Origin: Bordetella petrii
GTDB taxonomy: Bacteria; Pseudomonadota; Gammaproteobacteria; Burkholderiales; Burkholderiaceae_B
Assembly (NCBI RefSeq): GCF_017356245.1
Contig: NZ_JAFMZZ010000001.1
Span: 1,755,698 to 1,819,697, forward strand
DNA: 64,000 nucleotides
Reading direction: 5' to 3'
Positions 51,445 to 63,188 of the stretch are shown here, in pieces (positions within the stretch are counted from its first letter, which is position 1; each line of letters opens with the position of its first letter). The notes under the pieces are model-generated. The model searched no databases, was not told the DNA's origin, and saw nothing but the letters and a program-made list of their open reading frames with translations. The position numbers and the translations under genes are program-made.

Positions 51445-54072
51445 ATGAAAATCGTCAAACCTTTGCGCCTGGGCGTGATGAGCCGGCCCTACGTGATGCG
51501 CGGCCGCGCCAGGCTGGGCGTAAGCGTGCTGGCGCTGGCCAGCCTGGACGGCGCGGCCCTGCTGCAGCCCGAAGCGGATCTCTGGACCCTGGTCGGCGAG
51601 ATGCTGGGCGACGACGGCGTGCTGGACCTGGGCGTGCCCAAGCCCTGCGCCGAGTTCCTGGTCAGCGGCAGCGTCTACACCGCGCACCAGCCCCAGCGCA
51701 GCGCGTGCGTAGCGCGGGTGCGCGTGGGCAGCCTGCAGAAGAGCCTGATGGTGATGGGCGACCGCTATTGGCTGGACCAGCGCGCCACCGACCCGCTGCC
51801 CTACGACGCCATGCCGCTGGACTGGCGCCACGCGTATGGCGGCCCCTCGTATCCCGACAACCCGCACGGGCGCGGCGCCGACGAAGAAACCATCAACGGT
51901 GTGCGCACCCGCCGCCTGCCCAACATCGAGCCGCTGGACGGCCGCATGGCGCGCCCCGACCAGCGCCCGGAGCCGGCCGGCTTCGGCCCGGTGTCGCCCA
52001 TGTGGCCGCGCCGCTTCCGGCGCGCCGGCGACTATCACGACAGCTGGCTGGACCAGGGCGCCCGCGGGTTCCTGGATACCCTGGACCCGCACTTTTTCAA
52101 CGCCGCGCCGCCCGACCAGTGGTGGCCCGGGCAGCCCGAGCTGGCGCCCGGCGCCGATTACGAAATCTGGAATATGCATCCGCGCCGGGCCTGTGTGGAA
52201 GGCGTGCTGCCGGACTGGCGCGCGCGCTGCTTTCTGCGGCACGCCGAGAGCCAGGCGCTGCAAGCGCTGGACTTGCGGCTGACCACGGCCTGGCTGTTTC
52301 CGGATCGCGACCGCGTGGTGCTGATTTACCAGGGCGCCACCGACATTGCCGAAGACGACGGCGCCGATGTGGACCTGCTGATGCCTGCCCTGGACACGCC
52401 CGATGCCATGCGGCCGCAGTCCCATTACGAAAGCGTGCTGGCCCGCCGGCTCGACCCCGACTACGGTCCGCTGCACGTACTGCTGGACGACGAGCTGCTG
52501 CCCGAGGCGGCGCTGGGGCCCTGGGAATCGCTGGACAAGTGGAACCCCATGAACAGCCCGCTGAACCAGAACCAGCGGGCGCGCGCGGCGTCGATGCGGG
52601 CGCGCATGCGCGACGAGGCGCGCGCCGCGGGGCTGGATGCTTCGGCCTTCGATGTGCCCGAGCCGCCCGGGTTCGCCACGCCCACCCTGCAGGAACTGCC
52701 CGGCCTGGCCAGGCACGCGCGCCATGCCGCCGAAGAGGCGCGCATCGACATGCTGCATGCCCGCCGCCAGCTGGCCGGGCAACTGCGGGCCGAGGCCGGC
52801 AACATGCCGCCCGGCATGACGCCCGACTCGCTGCTGGACGGTGCGCAGGCGGGCGCGGCGCCGGGCGGGCCGCCCACGCTGTACGGGCAGCCGGGCCTGG
52901 CCACGCTGCAGGAACTGGCCGCCGGGCAGCCCCTGGGGCAGGGCGATGCCACGCTGGACGGCGCGTCGATGCGCGCCATGATGGCGCGCGCCGATGGCCA
53001 GCTGCGCGACATGTATTTGCGCGGCGCGCATCTGCAGCGCCCCGCCGAAGCGGCCCGGCCGGCCCGGGCCGGCCGCCTGCGGCGCCGCGTCCAGGCCCTG
53101 CTGGCCGGCAGCCGCGACCTGTCGGGGCTGGACCTGACCGGCGCCGACCTGTCCGGGCTGGACTTGAGCGGCGCGCGCTGCGTGGGCACCTGGTTCGAAT
53201 GCGCCGACCTGTCGGATGCGCGCCTGGACGGCGCCGACCTGACCCGGGCCGTGCTGGCGCGCGTGCGGGCCGCGGGCGGTTCATGGCGCAAAACGATACT
53301 GCAGCATGCCAACCTGGGCGGCGCGGCGCTGGTGGATACGGACTTGCGCGAGGCCAGTGTGGGCCATTGCGAGCTGGCCGGCATCCGGCTCGAGCGCTGC
53401 GATCTTGCCGGCCTGGTGATGAAAGACTGCCACCTGCCCGGCGCCGAACTGATCGGCTGCCGCTTCGATGGCGCGGTGCTGGATACCGTGACCTTCTGGC
53501 AGCAGACGCGGCTGACAGACCTGGCGTTTACCGATGCCCGCATGGCGCGGGTCACCTGGGTGGACTGCGTGCTGGACGGGGTGGCCTTCGAGGGCGCCCA
53601 ACTGCTGCGCTGTTCGTGGGTGCAGTCGGTGTGCGAAAGGCCGGCCGACTGGACGCGCGCGCAGCTGACGACGTGCTGCGTGGTGCTGACCGACCTGGAC
53701 GAGGCGGTTTTCGCGGGCGCCACCCTGCACGAATCCAGCCTGCGCAACATCGGCCTGGCCGGCGCCGATTTCACCGGCGCGCGGCTGCAGCGCTGCGACC
53801 TGTCGGGCGCCGACCTGCAGGACGCCTGCCTGGCCGGCGCGCGCGGCGATGAGTCGCTGTTCATTCGCGCCAGCCTGAGCGGCGCCGACCTGTCCGATGC
53901 CGACCTGAAGAATGCCCTGCTGCACAAGGCCGACCTGACGCAGGCCGATTTGCGCGGCGCCAATCTGTTCCGCGCCGACCTGGCGCAGGCGCGGCTGGAC
54001 GACACCACCGACACGCGCGGCGCGTACGTGCACTTGGCCAATACCCGGCCCGCCGCGAGGCCGGCCGCATGA
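51445..54072 (+). CDS. DUF2169 and pentapeptide-repeat protein, T6SS effector adaptor
   Basis: 875 residues from ATG 51445 (MKIVKPLRLGVMSRPYV). The DUF2169 domain fills about 1-300 (YDAMPLDWRHAYGGPSYPDNPHGRG and FGPVSPMWPRR are conserved). A helical linker of about 250 residues follows. From about residue 555 to 865 the chain is a pentapeptide-repeat beta-helix (DLSGLDLTGADLSGLDLSGA and many similar units). DUF2169 proteins act in type VI islands as adaptors that help load DUF4150 effectors on VgrG. It overlaps the next gene by four bases. The start gives the normal N-terminus of the family. Confidence 0.88.
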   Translation: MKIVKPLRLGVMSRPYVMRGRARLGVSVLALASLDGAALLQPEADLWTLVGEMLGDDGVLDLGVPKPCAEFLVSGSVYTAHQPQRSACVARVRVGSLQKSLMVMGDRYWLDQRATDPLPYDAMPLDWRHAYGGPSYPDNPHGRGADEETINGVRTRRLPNIEPLDGRMARPDQRPEPAGFGPVSPMWPRRFRRAGDYHDSWLDQGARGFLDTLDPHFFNAAPPDQWWPGQPELAPGADYEIWNMHPRRACVEGVLPDWRARCFLRHAESQALQALDLRLTTAWLFPDRDRVVLIYQGATDIAEDDGADVDLLMPALDTPDAMRPQSHYESVLARRLDPDYGPLHVLLDDELLPEAALGPWESLDKWNPMNSPLNQNQRARAASMRARMRDEARAAGLDASAFDVPEPPGFATPTLQELPGLARHARHAAEEARIDMLHARRQLAGQLRAEAGNMPPGMTPDSLLDGAQAGAAPGGPPTLYGQPGLATLQELAAGQPLGQGDATLDGASMRAMMARADGQLRDMYLRGAHLQRPAEAARPARAGRLRRRVQALLAGSRDLSGLDLTGADLSGLDLSGARCVGTWFECADLSDARLDGADLTRAVLARVRAAGGSWRKTILQHANLGGAALVDTDLREASVGHCELAGIRLERCDLAGLVMKDCHLPGAELIGCRFDGAVLDTVTFWQQTRLTDLAFTDARMARVTWVDCVLDGVAFEGAQLLRCSWVQSVCERPADWTRAQLTTCCVVLTDLDEAVFAGATLHESSLRNIGLAGADFTGARLQRCDLSGADLQDACLAGARGDESLFIRASLSGADLSDADLKNALLHKADLTQADLRGANLFRADLAQARLDDTTDTRGAYVHLANTRPAARPAA

Positions 54073-55148
54073 TGACGCCCGCGGCGCTGCGCGAGCGCAT
54101 CAAGGGCGGCGAGGTGCTGTCCGATATCGATCTGCGCGGCCTGGCGCTGGACGGCCTGGACCTGGCGGGCGCAGTGATGCACCGCTGCGACCTGAGCGGC
54201 GCCACCCTGGCCGGCGCCGACCTGCGCGACAGCTGCTTCAGCGAATGCCGCATGAACCAGACCGACTGGCGCGGCGCCGATGCCAGCGAGTGCGCCTTTT
54301 TCCGCTGCGAGCTGGAGCAGGCCGATTTTCGCCAGGCCGCGTGCGCCGCAACCGCTTTCGTCGAATGCCGCGCGCCGCGCATCGACTTCAGCGGCACCAC
54401 GCTGAGATCCTGCCATTTCACGCAGACGGTGCTGACGGGCGCGCGGCTGGAAAGCGCGGTGCTGCACGAAGGCTCGTATTCCGAATGCCCGCTGGACGAG
54501 GCCAGCTTCGCGCACGCCCGCATGGAGAAGGTGACCTTCGTGCGCGCCGACCTGCGCCGTACGCGCCTGGCCGGCGCGGCGCTGGACAAGACCGTGTTCA
54601 TCGAAAGCGACCTGACCGGCCTGGCGCTGCCCGGCCAGACGCTGGAAGGCTGCCAGTTCATCGACGCGCGCATGGATGGCTGCGACCTCAGGCAAGCGAA
54701 ACTGGCGCAGGCCAATTTCAAGGGCGCATCGCTGCGCCGGGCGCGCCTGAGCGGCGCGCGCGCGGACCGGGCCCTGTTCGTGCAGGCCGACCTGACCCAG
54801 GCCGATGCCGCCGGCGCGTCGTTCGAGCAAAGCGTGTGGCCCGATGCCTGCCTGGATGGCGCCGTGCTCAGCGGCGCCAACCTGACCCAGGCGGTGCTGC
54901 ATCGCGCCCGCTGCGCCGCCACGCGTTTTGACGGGGCGCGCCTGGTGTATGCCGATTTTTCGTATGCCGACCTGCGCGACGCCGACCTGCGGCACGCGCA
55001 GCTGCAGCGCACGCAGCTGCACCGCGCCCTGGCCGACGGGGCGCGCTGGAGTTCGCGCGACGGCATCCTGGACAACGACCCGGCACTGTACGAAGCCGAA
55101 CTGTGGTCGGCGCGCCGCGGGTCTTCCTTCCCCGCGCGCGAGCGCTGA
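54069..55148 (+). CDS. Pentapeptide-repeat protein
   Basis: 359 residues, nearly all pentapeptide repeats (A/C)(D/N)LxG from about residue 20 to 335, such as LDGLDLAGAVMHRCDLSGA and ADLTQADAAGASF. They should form a right-handed quadrilateral beta-helix about 60 coils of five residues long. It follows the DUF2169 protein with an ATGA overlap. Its repeats resemble those of the DUF2169 protein's C-terminus, so the pair may have arisen by duplication and may dimerise or stack. Function unknown; an adaptor or chaperone for the effector is likely from its position. Confidence 0.88.
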   Translation: MMTPAALRERIKGGEVLSDIDLRGLALDGLDLAGAVMHRCDLSGATLAGADLRDSCFSECRMNQTDWRGADASECAFFRCELEQADFRQAACAATAFVECRAPRIDFSGTTLRSCHFTQTVLTGARLESAVLHEGSYSECPLDEASFAHARMEKVTFVRADLRRTRLAGAALDKTVFIESDLTGLALPGQTLEGCQFIDARMDGCDLRQAKLAQANFKGASLRRARLSGARADRALFVQADLTQADAAGASFEQSVWPDACLDGAVLSGANLTQAVLHRARCAATRFDGARLVYADFSYADLRDADLRHAQLQRTQLHRALADGARWSSRDGILDNDPALYEAELWSARRGSSFPARER

Positions 55149-55177
55149 CAGGCCCCAGCACAACAAAGGAAAACCGC

Positions 55178-56113
55178 GTGTTCGCCGACTGCCAGCTCAT
55201 GGGAATGGATCTAGCCTTTCCCGACATCTGCAAGACGCCGCCCGTATTGCTGCCCATTCCTTATCCCAATTTCGCGATCGGGCCGATGGCGATTCCCAAT
55301 GTGTGGAACACGCTGTTGATGATGATGCCGGCGCACAATCTGCTGACCACCATCCCGATGACCAACGGCGACAACGCCGGCCTGGCGCTGGGCCTGATTT
55401 CTCAGACGGTCATGTCGCAGGCGCGCCGGGTGACCTGCGTGCCCAATGTGCTGTTCGGCTGCATTCCCGCCACGCGCCTGACGTGCCTGACCATACAGAA
55501 CACCATCAACACCATGGGTATCCGCGCGCTGCCCAGCCAGTTGAAGGTGGTACTGCTGGGCGGGGGCGGCGGCGCGGGCCGCGGAGCGAAGGGGGCCAAG
55601 GGCGGCACGCCGGGCCGCGGCGTGCGCACCGGCAGGCTGGCCACCCGGTCGGCCAAGTCGGGCAAGAGCGGTTCGGCGCCCAAATCGGGGTCGGCGCCCA
55701 AGAGCAACGCGTCGAGCGCGTCGCGCCCGGCGTCCAGGTCCGGCCAGGCCGGCAAGCCCGGGCAGGCCGGAAAATCCGCCAAGCCGGGCGGGCAGAAGGG
55801 CGATCCGCGCTACAAACGCGGCAAGTTCCGCAAAGGCGTGCGCGACAAGGCCTGGGATGCCGCGAAGGGCAAGGACGGCAAGGTGCGCGATCCCGTGAGC
55901 AAGAAGGTGATGAAAAAAGACGAGCCCTGGGATATGGGCCACAAGCCGGGCTACGAGCACCGCAAGCATGTCAGGAGCGCGGCCGAACGCAATATCGATC
56001 GCAAGCAGTTTCTTGATGAATACAATGAACCATCCCACTACCGGCCCGAGCTGCCCAGATCCAACCGCAGCCACCAGGGCGAACTGAAAACGGACGACTA
56101 TTTTGGCTTCTGA
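55178..56113 (+). CDS. T6SS effector: DUF4150 PAAR-like domain plus GH-E nuclease toxin
   Basis: 311 residues from GTG 55178 (AAAGGA upstream). The N-terminal 125 residues are a DUF4150/PAAR-like domain (MDLAFPDICKTP, PIPYPNFA, TTIPMTNGDNAG, CIPATRLTC). A Gly/Ala/Ser/Lys-rich linker of about 80 residues follows. The last 105 residues are very basic and carry the HNH/EndoVII-fold GH-E motif: Gly254-His255 in WDMGHKPGYE and Glu260, followed by EYNEPSHYRPELPRSNRSHQGE. Such domains cut DNA or RNA in target cells. The next gene overlaps by 11 bases and is the expected immunity gene. Confidence 0.88.
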   Translation: MFADCQLMGMDLAFPDICKTPPVLLPIPYPNFAIGPMAIPNVWNTLLMMMPAHNLLTTIPMTNGDNAGLALGLISQTVMSQARRVTCVPNVLFGCIPATRLTCLTIQNTINTMGIRALPSQLKVVLLGGGGGAGRGAKGAKGGTPGRGVRTGRLATRSAKSGKSGSAPKSGSAPKSNASSASRPASRSGQAGKPGQAGKSAKPGGQKGDPRYKRGKFRKGVRDKAWDAAKGKDGKVRDPVSKKVMKKDEPWDMGHKPGYEHRKHVRSAAERNIDRKQFLDEYNEPSHYRPELPRSNRSHQGELKTDDYFGF

Positions 56114-56705
56114 CGCTTCTACCCCCGTTTCGCCGCAGCGCAAGGCCGTGGCACGCCACGCGCTGGCGGTGTTTGAAGGCACGCCGGTGGTGCACGCCTA
56201 CCACCATGACGAGATCGACATGTCGATCGACATCCTGGCGGTGGACGACAGCCCCGACGACGGTCTGGTGTCGTATTCCACGCTGGGCCTGTTCGAGGCC
56301 GAGCTGCGCCACGACGACGGCGACCCGCTGGAAACGCGTGTCGAGCTGTGCGCCGAGGCGCCGCAAGAGCAGGACTTGTGGGGCAACATTCTCAGCACGG
56401 CCGCGTTCGGCCTGATGCGCGACGGCGCGGCCGTCATGCCGGGCAGCGCGCTGCCGGGCTGCGTGGGCGAATACTACCCCGAGGCCAGCGTGCCGCATCT
56501 GTACTTGTGCGTGCCGTTTTCATGGCAAGACGGCGAATTCCGCCGGCTGGAACTCGACGGGCAGGTCGTCAACTGGCTGCAGGGTTTTCCCATCAGCGAC
56601 GCCGAACTGGCCTATCTGGAAGAGCAGGGCGCCGAGGCCTTCGAAGACCTGCTGCTGGAGCACGATCCCGACCTGTACGACCTGGAGCGCGACTCCGTCG
56701 TGTGA
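56103..56705 (+). CDS. SUFU-family immunity protein
   Basis: 200 residues from a TTG that lies inside the toxin gene's last codons; no ATG is available before the conserved region. The sequence fits the suppressor-of-fused (SUFU) fold: DIDMSIDILAV-like start of the fold (EIDMSIDILAVDDSPDDG), YSTLGLF, TRVELCAEAPQE, LYLCVPFSWQDGEFRRLEL and the end YDLERDSVV. SUFU-domain proteins are common immunity partners of polymorphic nuclease toxins. It is strongly acidic, opposite to the basic toxin, which favours a neutralising complex. The fold call is by pattern. Confidence 0.8.
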   Translation: MASDASTPVSPQRKAVARHALAVFEGTPVVHAYHHDEIDMSIDILAVDDSPDDGLVSYSTLGLFEAELRHDDGDPLETRVELCAEAPQEQDLWGNILSTAAFGLMRDGAAVMPGSALPGCVGEYYPEASVPHLYLCVPFSWQDGEFRRLELDGQVVNWLQGFPISDAELAYLEEQGAEAFEDLLLEHDPDLYDLERDSVV

Positions 56706-56707
56706 GA

Positions 56708-56807
56708 GCCAAGATACAAGGTGTCTGGCGCCGCGGGTGCCAGACACCGAAGCGGGCAGAGGCTGTCTCGATCGTACGGTGTCAGGCACCTTGCGGAGCC
56801 TGACACC
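56708..56807. repeat. Palindromic intergenic repeat, copy F (tandem pair)
   Basis: Two perfect units: arms GGTGTCTGGC (56720-56729) with GCCAGACACC (56739-56748), and GGTGTCAGGC (56778-56787) with GCCTGACACC (56798-56807). Before the first unit stands GCCAAGATACAAGGTG (56708-56723), all 16 bases identical to the IS110 left end plus flank at 38345-38360. It lies between the immunity gene and convergent glpK, in a gap of 129 bp. Confidence 0.88.
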
Positions 56808-56834
56808 TGGCGGCGCGGACGGCCGCCGGCGCCG

Positions 56835-58355
<1,521 letters not shown>

Positions 58356-58413
58356 GGAGAACCTGTTCTAGAGCCTGTTGACGCTAACAAGAGCCGTGCA
58401 CGATGTGCCGGCC

Positions 58414-59844
58414 CTATCCCTGCAGCTGGGCCCCGGCGGCGGGCGACAGCCTGCGGAACGACAGCAGCGAGGCCGCGCACAAACCGCCGATGACCAGAAA
58501 CGCGACCACCGTGTCGCCGATGGCGACATGGTCGGCGCCCCGCGCGGCCATGCTGATATTCAGCGTGACCGCGGCCACCCCCACGCCCAGGCTGATGCCC
58601 AGCTGCTGGGCCATGGCCGCGAAACTGCTGGCGCTGCTCATGCGCTCGGGCGGGATATCGGCATAGGTTAGCGTATTTACGCCGGTGAATTGCAGCGACC
58701 GGAAGAAGCCGCCAGCCAGCAGGATGCCGATCAGCAGCCATACCGGCGTGGTGGCCGTGAAGGCCGCGCAGGCCACGATGAACAGCCCCGTGAGCACGGC
58801 GTTGACGGTAAGCACGCGGCGGAAACCGAAGCGCTGCACGATGGGCGTGGCCACGAATTTCATCAGCAGCGCCCCGGCGGCGCTGGCGAAGGTGATCATG
58901 CCGGCCGAGAACGGCGTCAGGCCGAAGCCCACCTGCAATTGCACGGCCAGCAGGAACGGCATGGCGCCCACCGCGAAGCGGCACAGGTTGCCGCCCAGCA
59001 CCGAGATGGCGAAGGTGGGTTCGCGCAGCAGGGTCAGGTCGAGGATGGGGTGGGCGGCCCGCTTGGCGTGCTGCACATAAAGCACGCCGCACAGCAGGCC
59101 CAGGGCGGCCAGGCCGGCCACCGCCAGCGGCGGGATCAGGCTGTGTCCCAGGGCCTCGAAGGCGCTGACCAGCGTGGCCAGGCAGACGGCGCTGAGCAGG
59201 AACCCCAGCCAGTCCAGCCGGGGCGTGGAAGCCTCGCGGATCTCGGGCACGTAGCGCCGCACCAGGGCAATACCCAGGATACCGATAGGGATATTGATCA
59301 GGAAGATCCAGTGCCACGACATGTACGTCACCATGAAGCCGCCCAGGGGCGGGCCGATCACCGGGCCCAGCAGCGCGGGGATGGACAGGAACGACATGGC
59401 CTTGAGCAGGTCTTGTTTGGGCACCACGCGCAGCAGGATGATGCGGCCCACCGGCACCATCATGGCGCCGGCGATGCCCTGGGCGATGCGGGCCAGCACC
59501 AGGTGGGTGAGGTTCTGCGACAGCGCGCAGGCCACCGAGCTGAGCGTGAACAAAGCGATGGCCGCCATGAAGACGCGCCGCGCCCCGTAGCGGTCGGCCG
59601 CCCAGCCGCTGACCGGCACGAACACCGCCACGGCCAGCAAATACGATGTAATGGCCACGTTCAGCCGCACCGCGGTCGAGCCCAGCGCCTGGGCCATTAC
59701 GGGCAGGGCCGTGGCCACCACGGTGGAGTCGAGCATTTGCATGAAAAGCGCGCACCCGACGATGAAGGGAATCATCCGGGCCGCGCGGGCGGTGTCCTGG
59801 GAAGGAGAAGAAGGTGAGGGCGAACTGGCGGTGTCGGCAGGCAT
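58414..59844 (-). CDS. MFS drug exporter, DHA2 family (14-helix, MdtD/EmrB-like)
   Basis: 476 residues. Motif A (VSGWAADRYGARRVFM) and motif C (SIPALLGPVIGPPLGGFM), together with the N-terminal CALFMQMLDSTVVATALPVMAQAL, mark the DHA2 drug:proton antiporters, close to MdtD. About 14 hydrophobic helices are seen. Export of drugs or siderophores across the inner membrane is the family role. It ends 58 bp upstream of the glpK start, in the same direction. No adaptor or TolC-type gene is nearby. Confidence 0.88.
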   Translation of the reverse strand: MPADTASSPSPSSPSQDTARAARMIPFIVGCALFMQMLDSTVVATALPVMAQALGSTAVRLNVAITSYLLAVAVFVPVSGWAADRYGARRVFMAAIALFTLSSVACALSQNLTHLVLARIAQGIAGAMMVPVGRIILLRVVPKQDLLKAMSFLSIPALLGPVIGPPLGGFMVTYMSWHWIFLINIPIGILGIALVRRYVPEIREASTPRLDWLGFLLSAVCLATLVSAFEALGHSLIPPLAVAGLAALGLLCGVLYVQHAKRAAHPILDLTLLREPTFAISVLGGNLCRFAVGAMPFLLAVQLQVGFGLTPFSAGMITFASAAGALLMKFVATPIVQRFGFRRVLTVNAVLTGLFIVACAAFTATTPVWLLIGILLAGGFFRSLQFTGVNTLTYADIPPERMSSASSFAAMAQQLGISLGVGVAAVTLNISMAARGADHVAIGDTVVAFLVIGGLCAASLLSFRRLSPAAGAQLQG

Positions 59845-59941
59845 GTCGGCAGGGGACAGAGGGGCCGGTCGATTGTAACGCCGACGGCCGGCCGGGGCTG
59901 AAGTAAACTTGCGTGATCCGCAACCTGTTCAAATCGGTGCC

Positions 59942-60130
59942 ATGGCCAGCAATTACGAATCCGAAATCACCCGCTTCCTGAAGGCGTACAAGGCGTCGCA
60001 TCCCGACGTCGAGCAGCGCCAGCGCGAAGGCCGCGCCCGGCTCTGGGACAAACCGCAGAATACCGAGCTGCTCGAAGGCTTCCGCGCCGGCCGCGTGCCG
60101 CAAAAGCCGTACGTGTATCAGGCCGACTGA
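59942..60130 (+). CDS. DUF3460 family small protein
   Basis: 62 residues from ATG 59942 (MASNYESEITRFLKAYKASHPDVE). The rest, QRQREGRARLWDK and GRVPQKPYVYQAD, matches the DUF3460 pattern found only in betaproteobacteria, nearly always upstream of scpA. It is charged and probably helical. Function unknown. An in-frame ATG at 59909 would add 11 residues but lies before the likely Shine-Dalgarno region. Confidence 0.85.
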   Translation: MASNYESEITRFLKAYKASHPDVEQRQREGRARLWDKPQNTELLEGFRAGRVPQKPYVYQAD

Positions 60131-60139
60131 TACCGCGCG

Positions 60140-61913
<1,774 letters not shown>

Positions 61914-62029
61914 CGGGCAAGCGGGGCGCCGGCTCCGCGCAGAATCATGTCCTGTCAGGTTTGACAGCTATATGGCCCCACGCGGCCCTGGCAGACTGCC
62001 CAGCAATCCGACCTTGCAAGAGACCTTCC

Positions 62030-62269
62030 ATGCAGGATTCTTCCTTGCCACCCGGCGGTGGCGCGGCGGGCCGGCTCACTCCGCGCGAGCAGCAGGTCGT
62101 GTCTTACCTGACGGCGGGCAAGCCCAACAAGGTGGTCGCCATCGAACTGGGCATTTCGCTGCGCACCGCCGAAGCGCATCGCGCGCGCATTTTCCGCAAG
62201 CTGGGCGTGCGCAACACGCTTGAACTGGCCTGCACTCTGTGCCGCCACGGCGGGCACTCACGATCCTAA
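62030..62269 (+). CDS. Stand-alone LuxR-type DNA-binding protein
   Basis: 79 residues from ATG 62030. It is almost only a GerE HTH: LTPREQQVVSYLTAGKPNKVVAIELGISLRTAEAHRARIFRKLGVRNTLEL, with no receiver or ligand-binding domain. The H-R-A-R-I-F-R-K-L-G-V pattern is that of FixJ-like response regulators, so this may be a detached output domain. It overlaps the 3' end of the convergent IclR gene by 12 bp. In-frame upstream starts (61961) would add a low-quality stretch. Confidence 0.8.
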   Translation: MQDSSLPPGGGAAGRLTPREQQVVSYLTAGKPNKVVAIELGISLRTAEAHRARIFRKLGVRNTLELACTLCRHGGHSRS

Positions 62270-63043
62270 TTCGCCGGTAATGCGCGAGGCCTCGTGCCTG
62301 AGCTGGCTGGCGATTTCCTTGCGGCGCTGCGGGTCCATGCGTCCGTAGTGGGCCGCCACACTGATCGCGGCGATCGGCTGCCTGGCCAGGTATACCGTCA
62401 CCCCCACGCCATACATGCCCTTGAGCAGATGGCCGGGATTGAATGCATAGCCGCGCTGCCGCGCATCTTGCACGGCCTGCATCAGCACATCGCCGGTCAC
62501 GGTAGGGTACGGCGCCAGCCGCGCACTGTTGCGGCGCAGTACGTTGCGCACCTCGTCGTCTTCCAGCGCGGCCAGCAGTGCCAGACTGCCCGAGCCCACG
62601 CCCAGAGGGCGTCGGGTGCCCACATTCTGCGTCAGCACTTTGACCGGAAACGCGCCTTCCTTGCGGTCGATGCATACGGCATCCAGGCCGCTGCGGATGG
62701 TCAGCATGACTGTGTCGCCGGTGGCCTGCGCCAGCCGTTCCAGCGACGGCCGGGTCACCGCGCGTATGTCCAGGCGATTGGCCGCGCGTTCTCCCAGCGA
62801 CAGGAATTCAAGCCCCAGGTAGTACACCCGGCTGCCGGCGGCCTGCTCGACGAAGCCTTCATGGGTCAGCGATTTCAGCAGCCGGTGCAGCGTGCCCTTG
62901 CTCAGGCCGCTTTGGGCCTGCAGGTCGGAAAACCGCATTCCCGATGATGATGCGTTGAAAGACAGCATGCGCAGGATATCCAGCGCGCGCTTGACGCTCT
63001 GGACAGTGTCTCCGTTGGCGCCTTGCTCGATGGTGCGCCCCAT
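62258..63043 (-). CDS. IclR family transcriptional regulator
   Basis: 261 residues from ATG 63043 (MGRTIEQGANGDTVQSVKRALDILRML). The winged HTH is LQAQSGLSKGTLHRLLKSLTHEGFVEQ. The C-terminal effector domain has YYLGLEFLSLG and LGVGSGSLALLAALEDDEV. IclR proteins control catabolism of acids and aromatic compounds. It is divergent from the acyl-CoA dehydrogenase at 63189 and probably regulates it. Confidence 0.92.
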   Translation of the reverse strand: MGRTIEQGANGDTVQSVKRALDILRMLSFNASSSGMRFSDLQAQSGLSKGTLHRLLKSLTHEGFVEQAAGSRVYYLGLEFLSLGERAANRLDIRAVTRPSLERLAQATGDTVMLTIRSGLDAVCIDRKEGAFPVKVLTQNVGTRRPLGVGSGSLALLAALEDDEVRNVLRRNSARLAPYPTVTGDVLMQAVQDARQRGYAFNPGHLLKGMYGVGVTVYLARQPIAAISVAAHYGRMDPQRRKEIASQLRHEASRITGELGS

Positions 63044-63188
63044 TTTCTCCAACCCCGGTTTTGCATGTCGGTACTGGAGTTCCGTCTGGCGGAACTTTTG
63101 CGCAGTTTACGCCTTTTTGCGAGGGGCGGCCGCTAGATTTCCCTCGACCGGCCGTCCGTGAGCAGGCGGCCCGCATGGTGGAGGAGCA

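Noticed and set aside
53110..55060. Short regular DNA repeats that could suggest a tandem repeat array or CRISPR
   Set aside because: The periodicity is 15 bp, in frame, and varies by codon; it comes from pentapeptide-repeat protein coding. There are no conserved repeats with unique spacers.
52461..55166. 901-codon minus-strand frame opposite the pentapeptide genes
   Set aside because: Its apparent repeats are the antisense image of the pentapeptide codons.
56708..56807. A second IS110 element at repeat copy F
   Set aside because: No transposase or bridge RNA-like sequence is present; only 16 bp match the element end.
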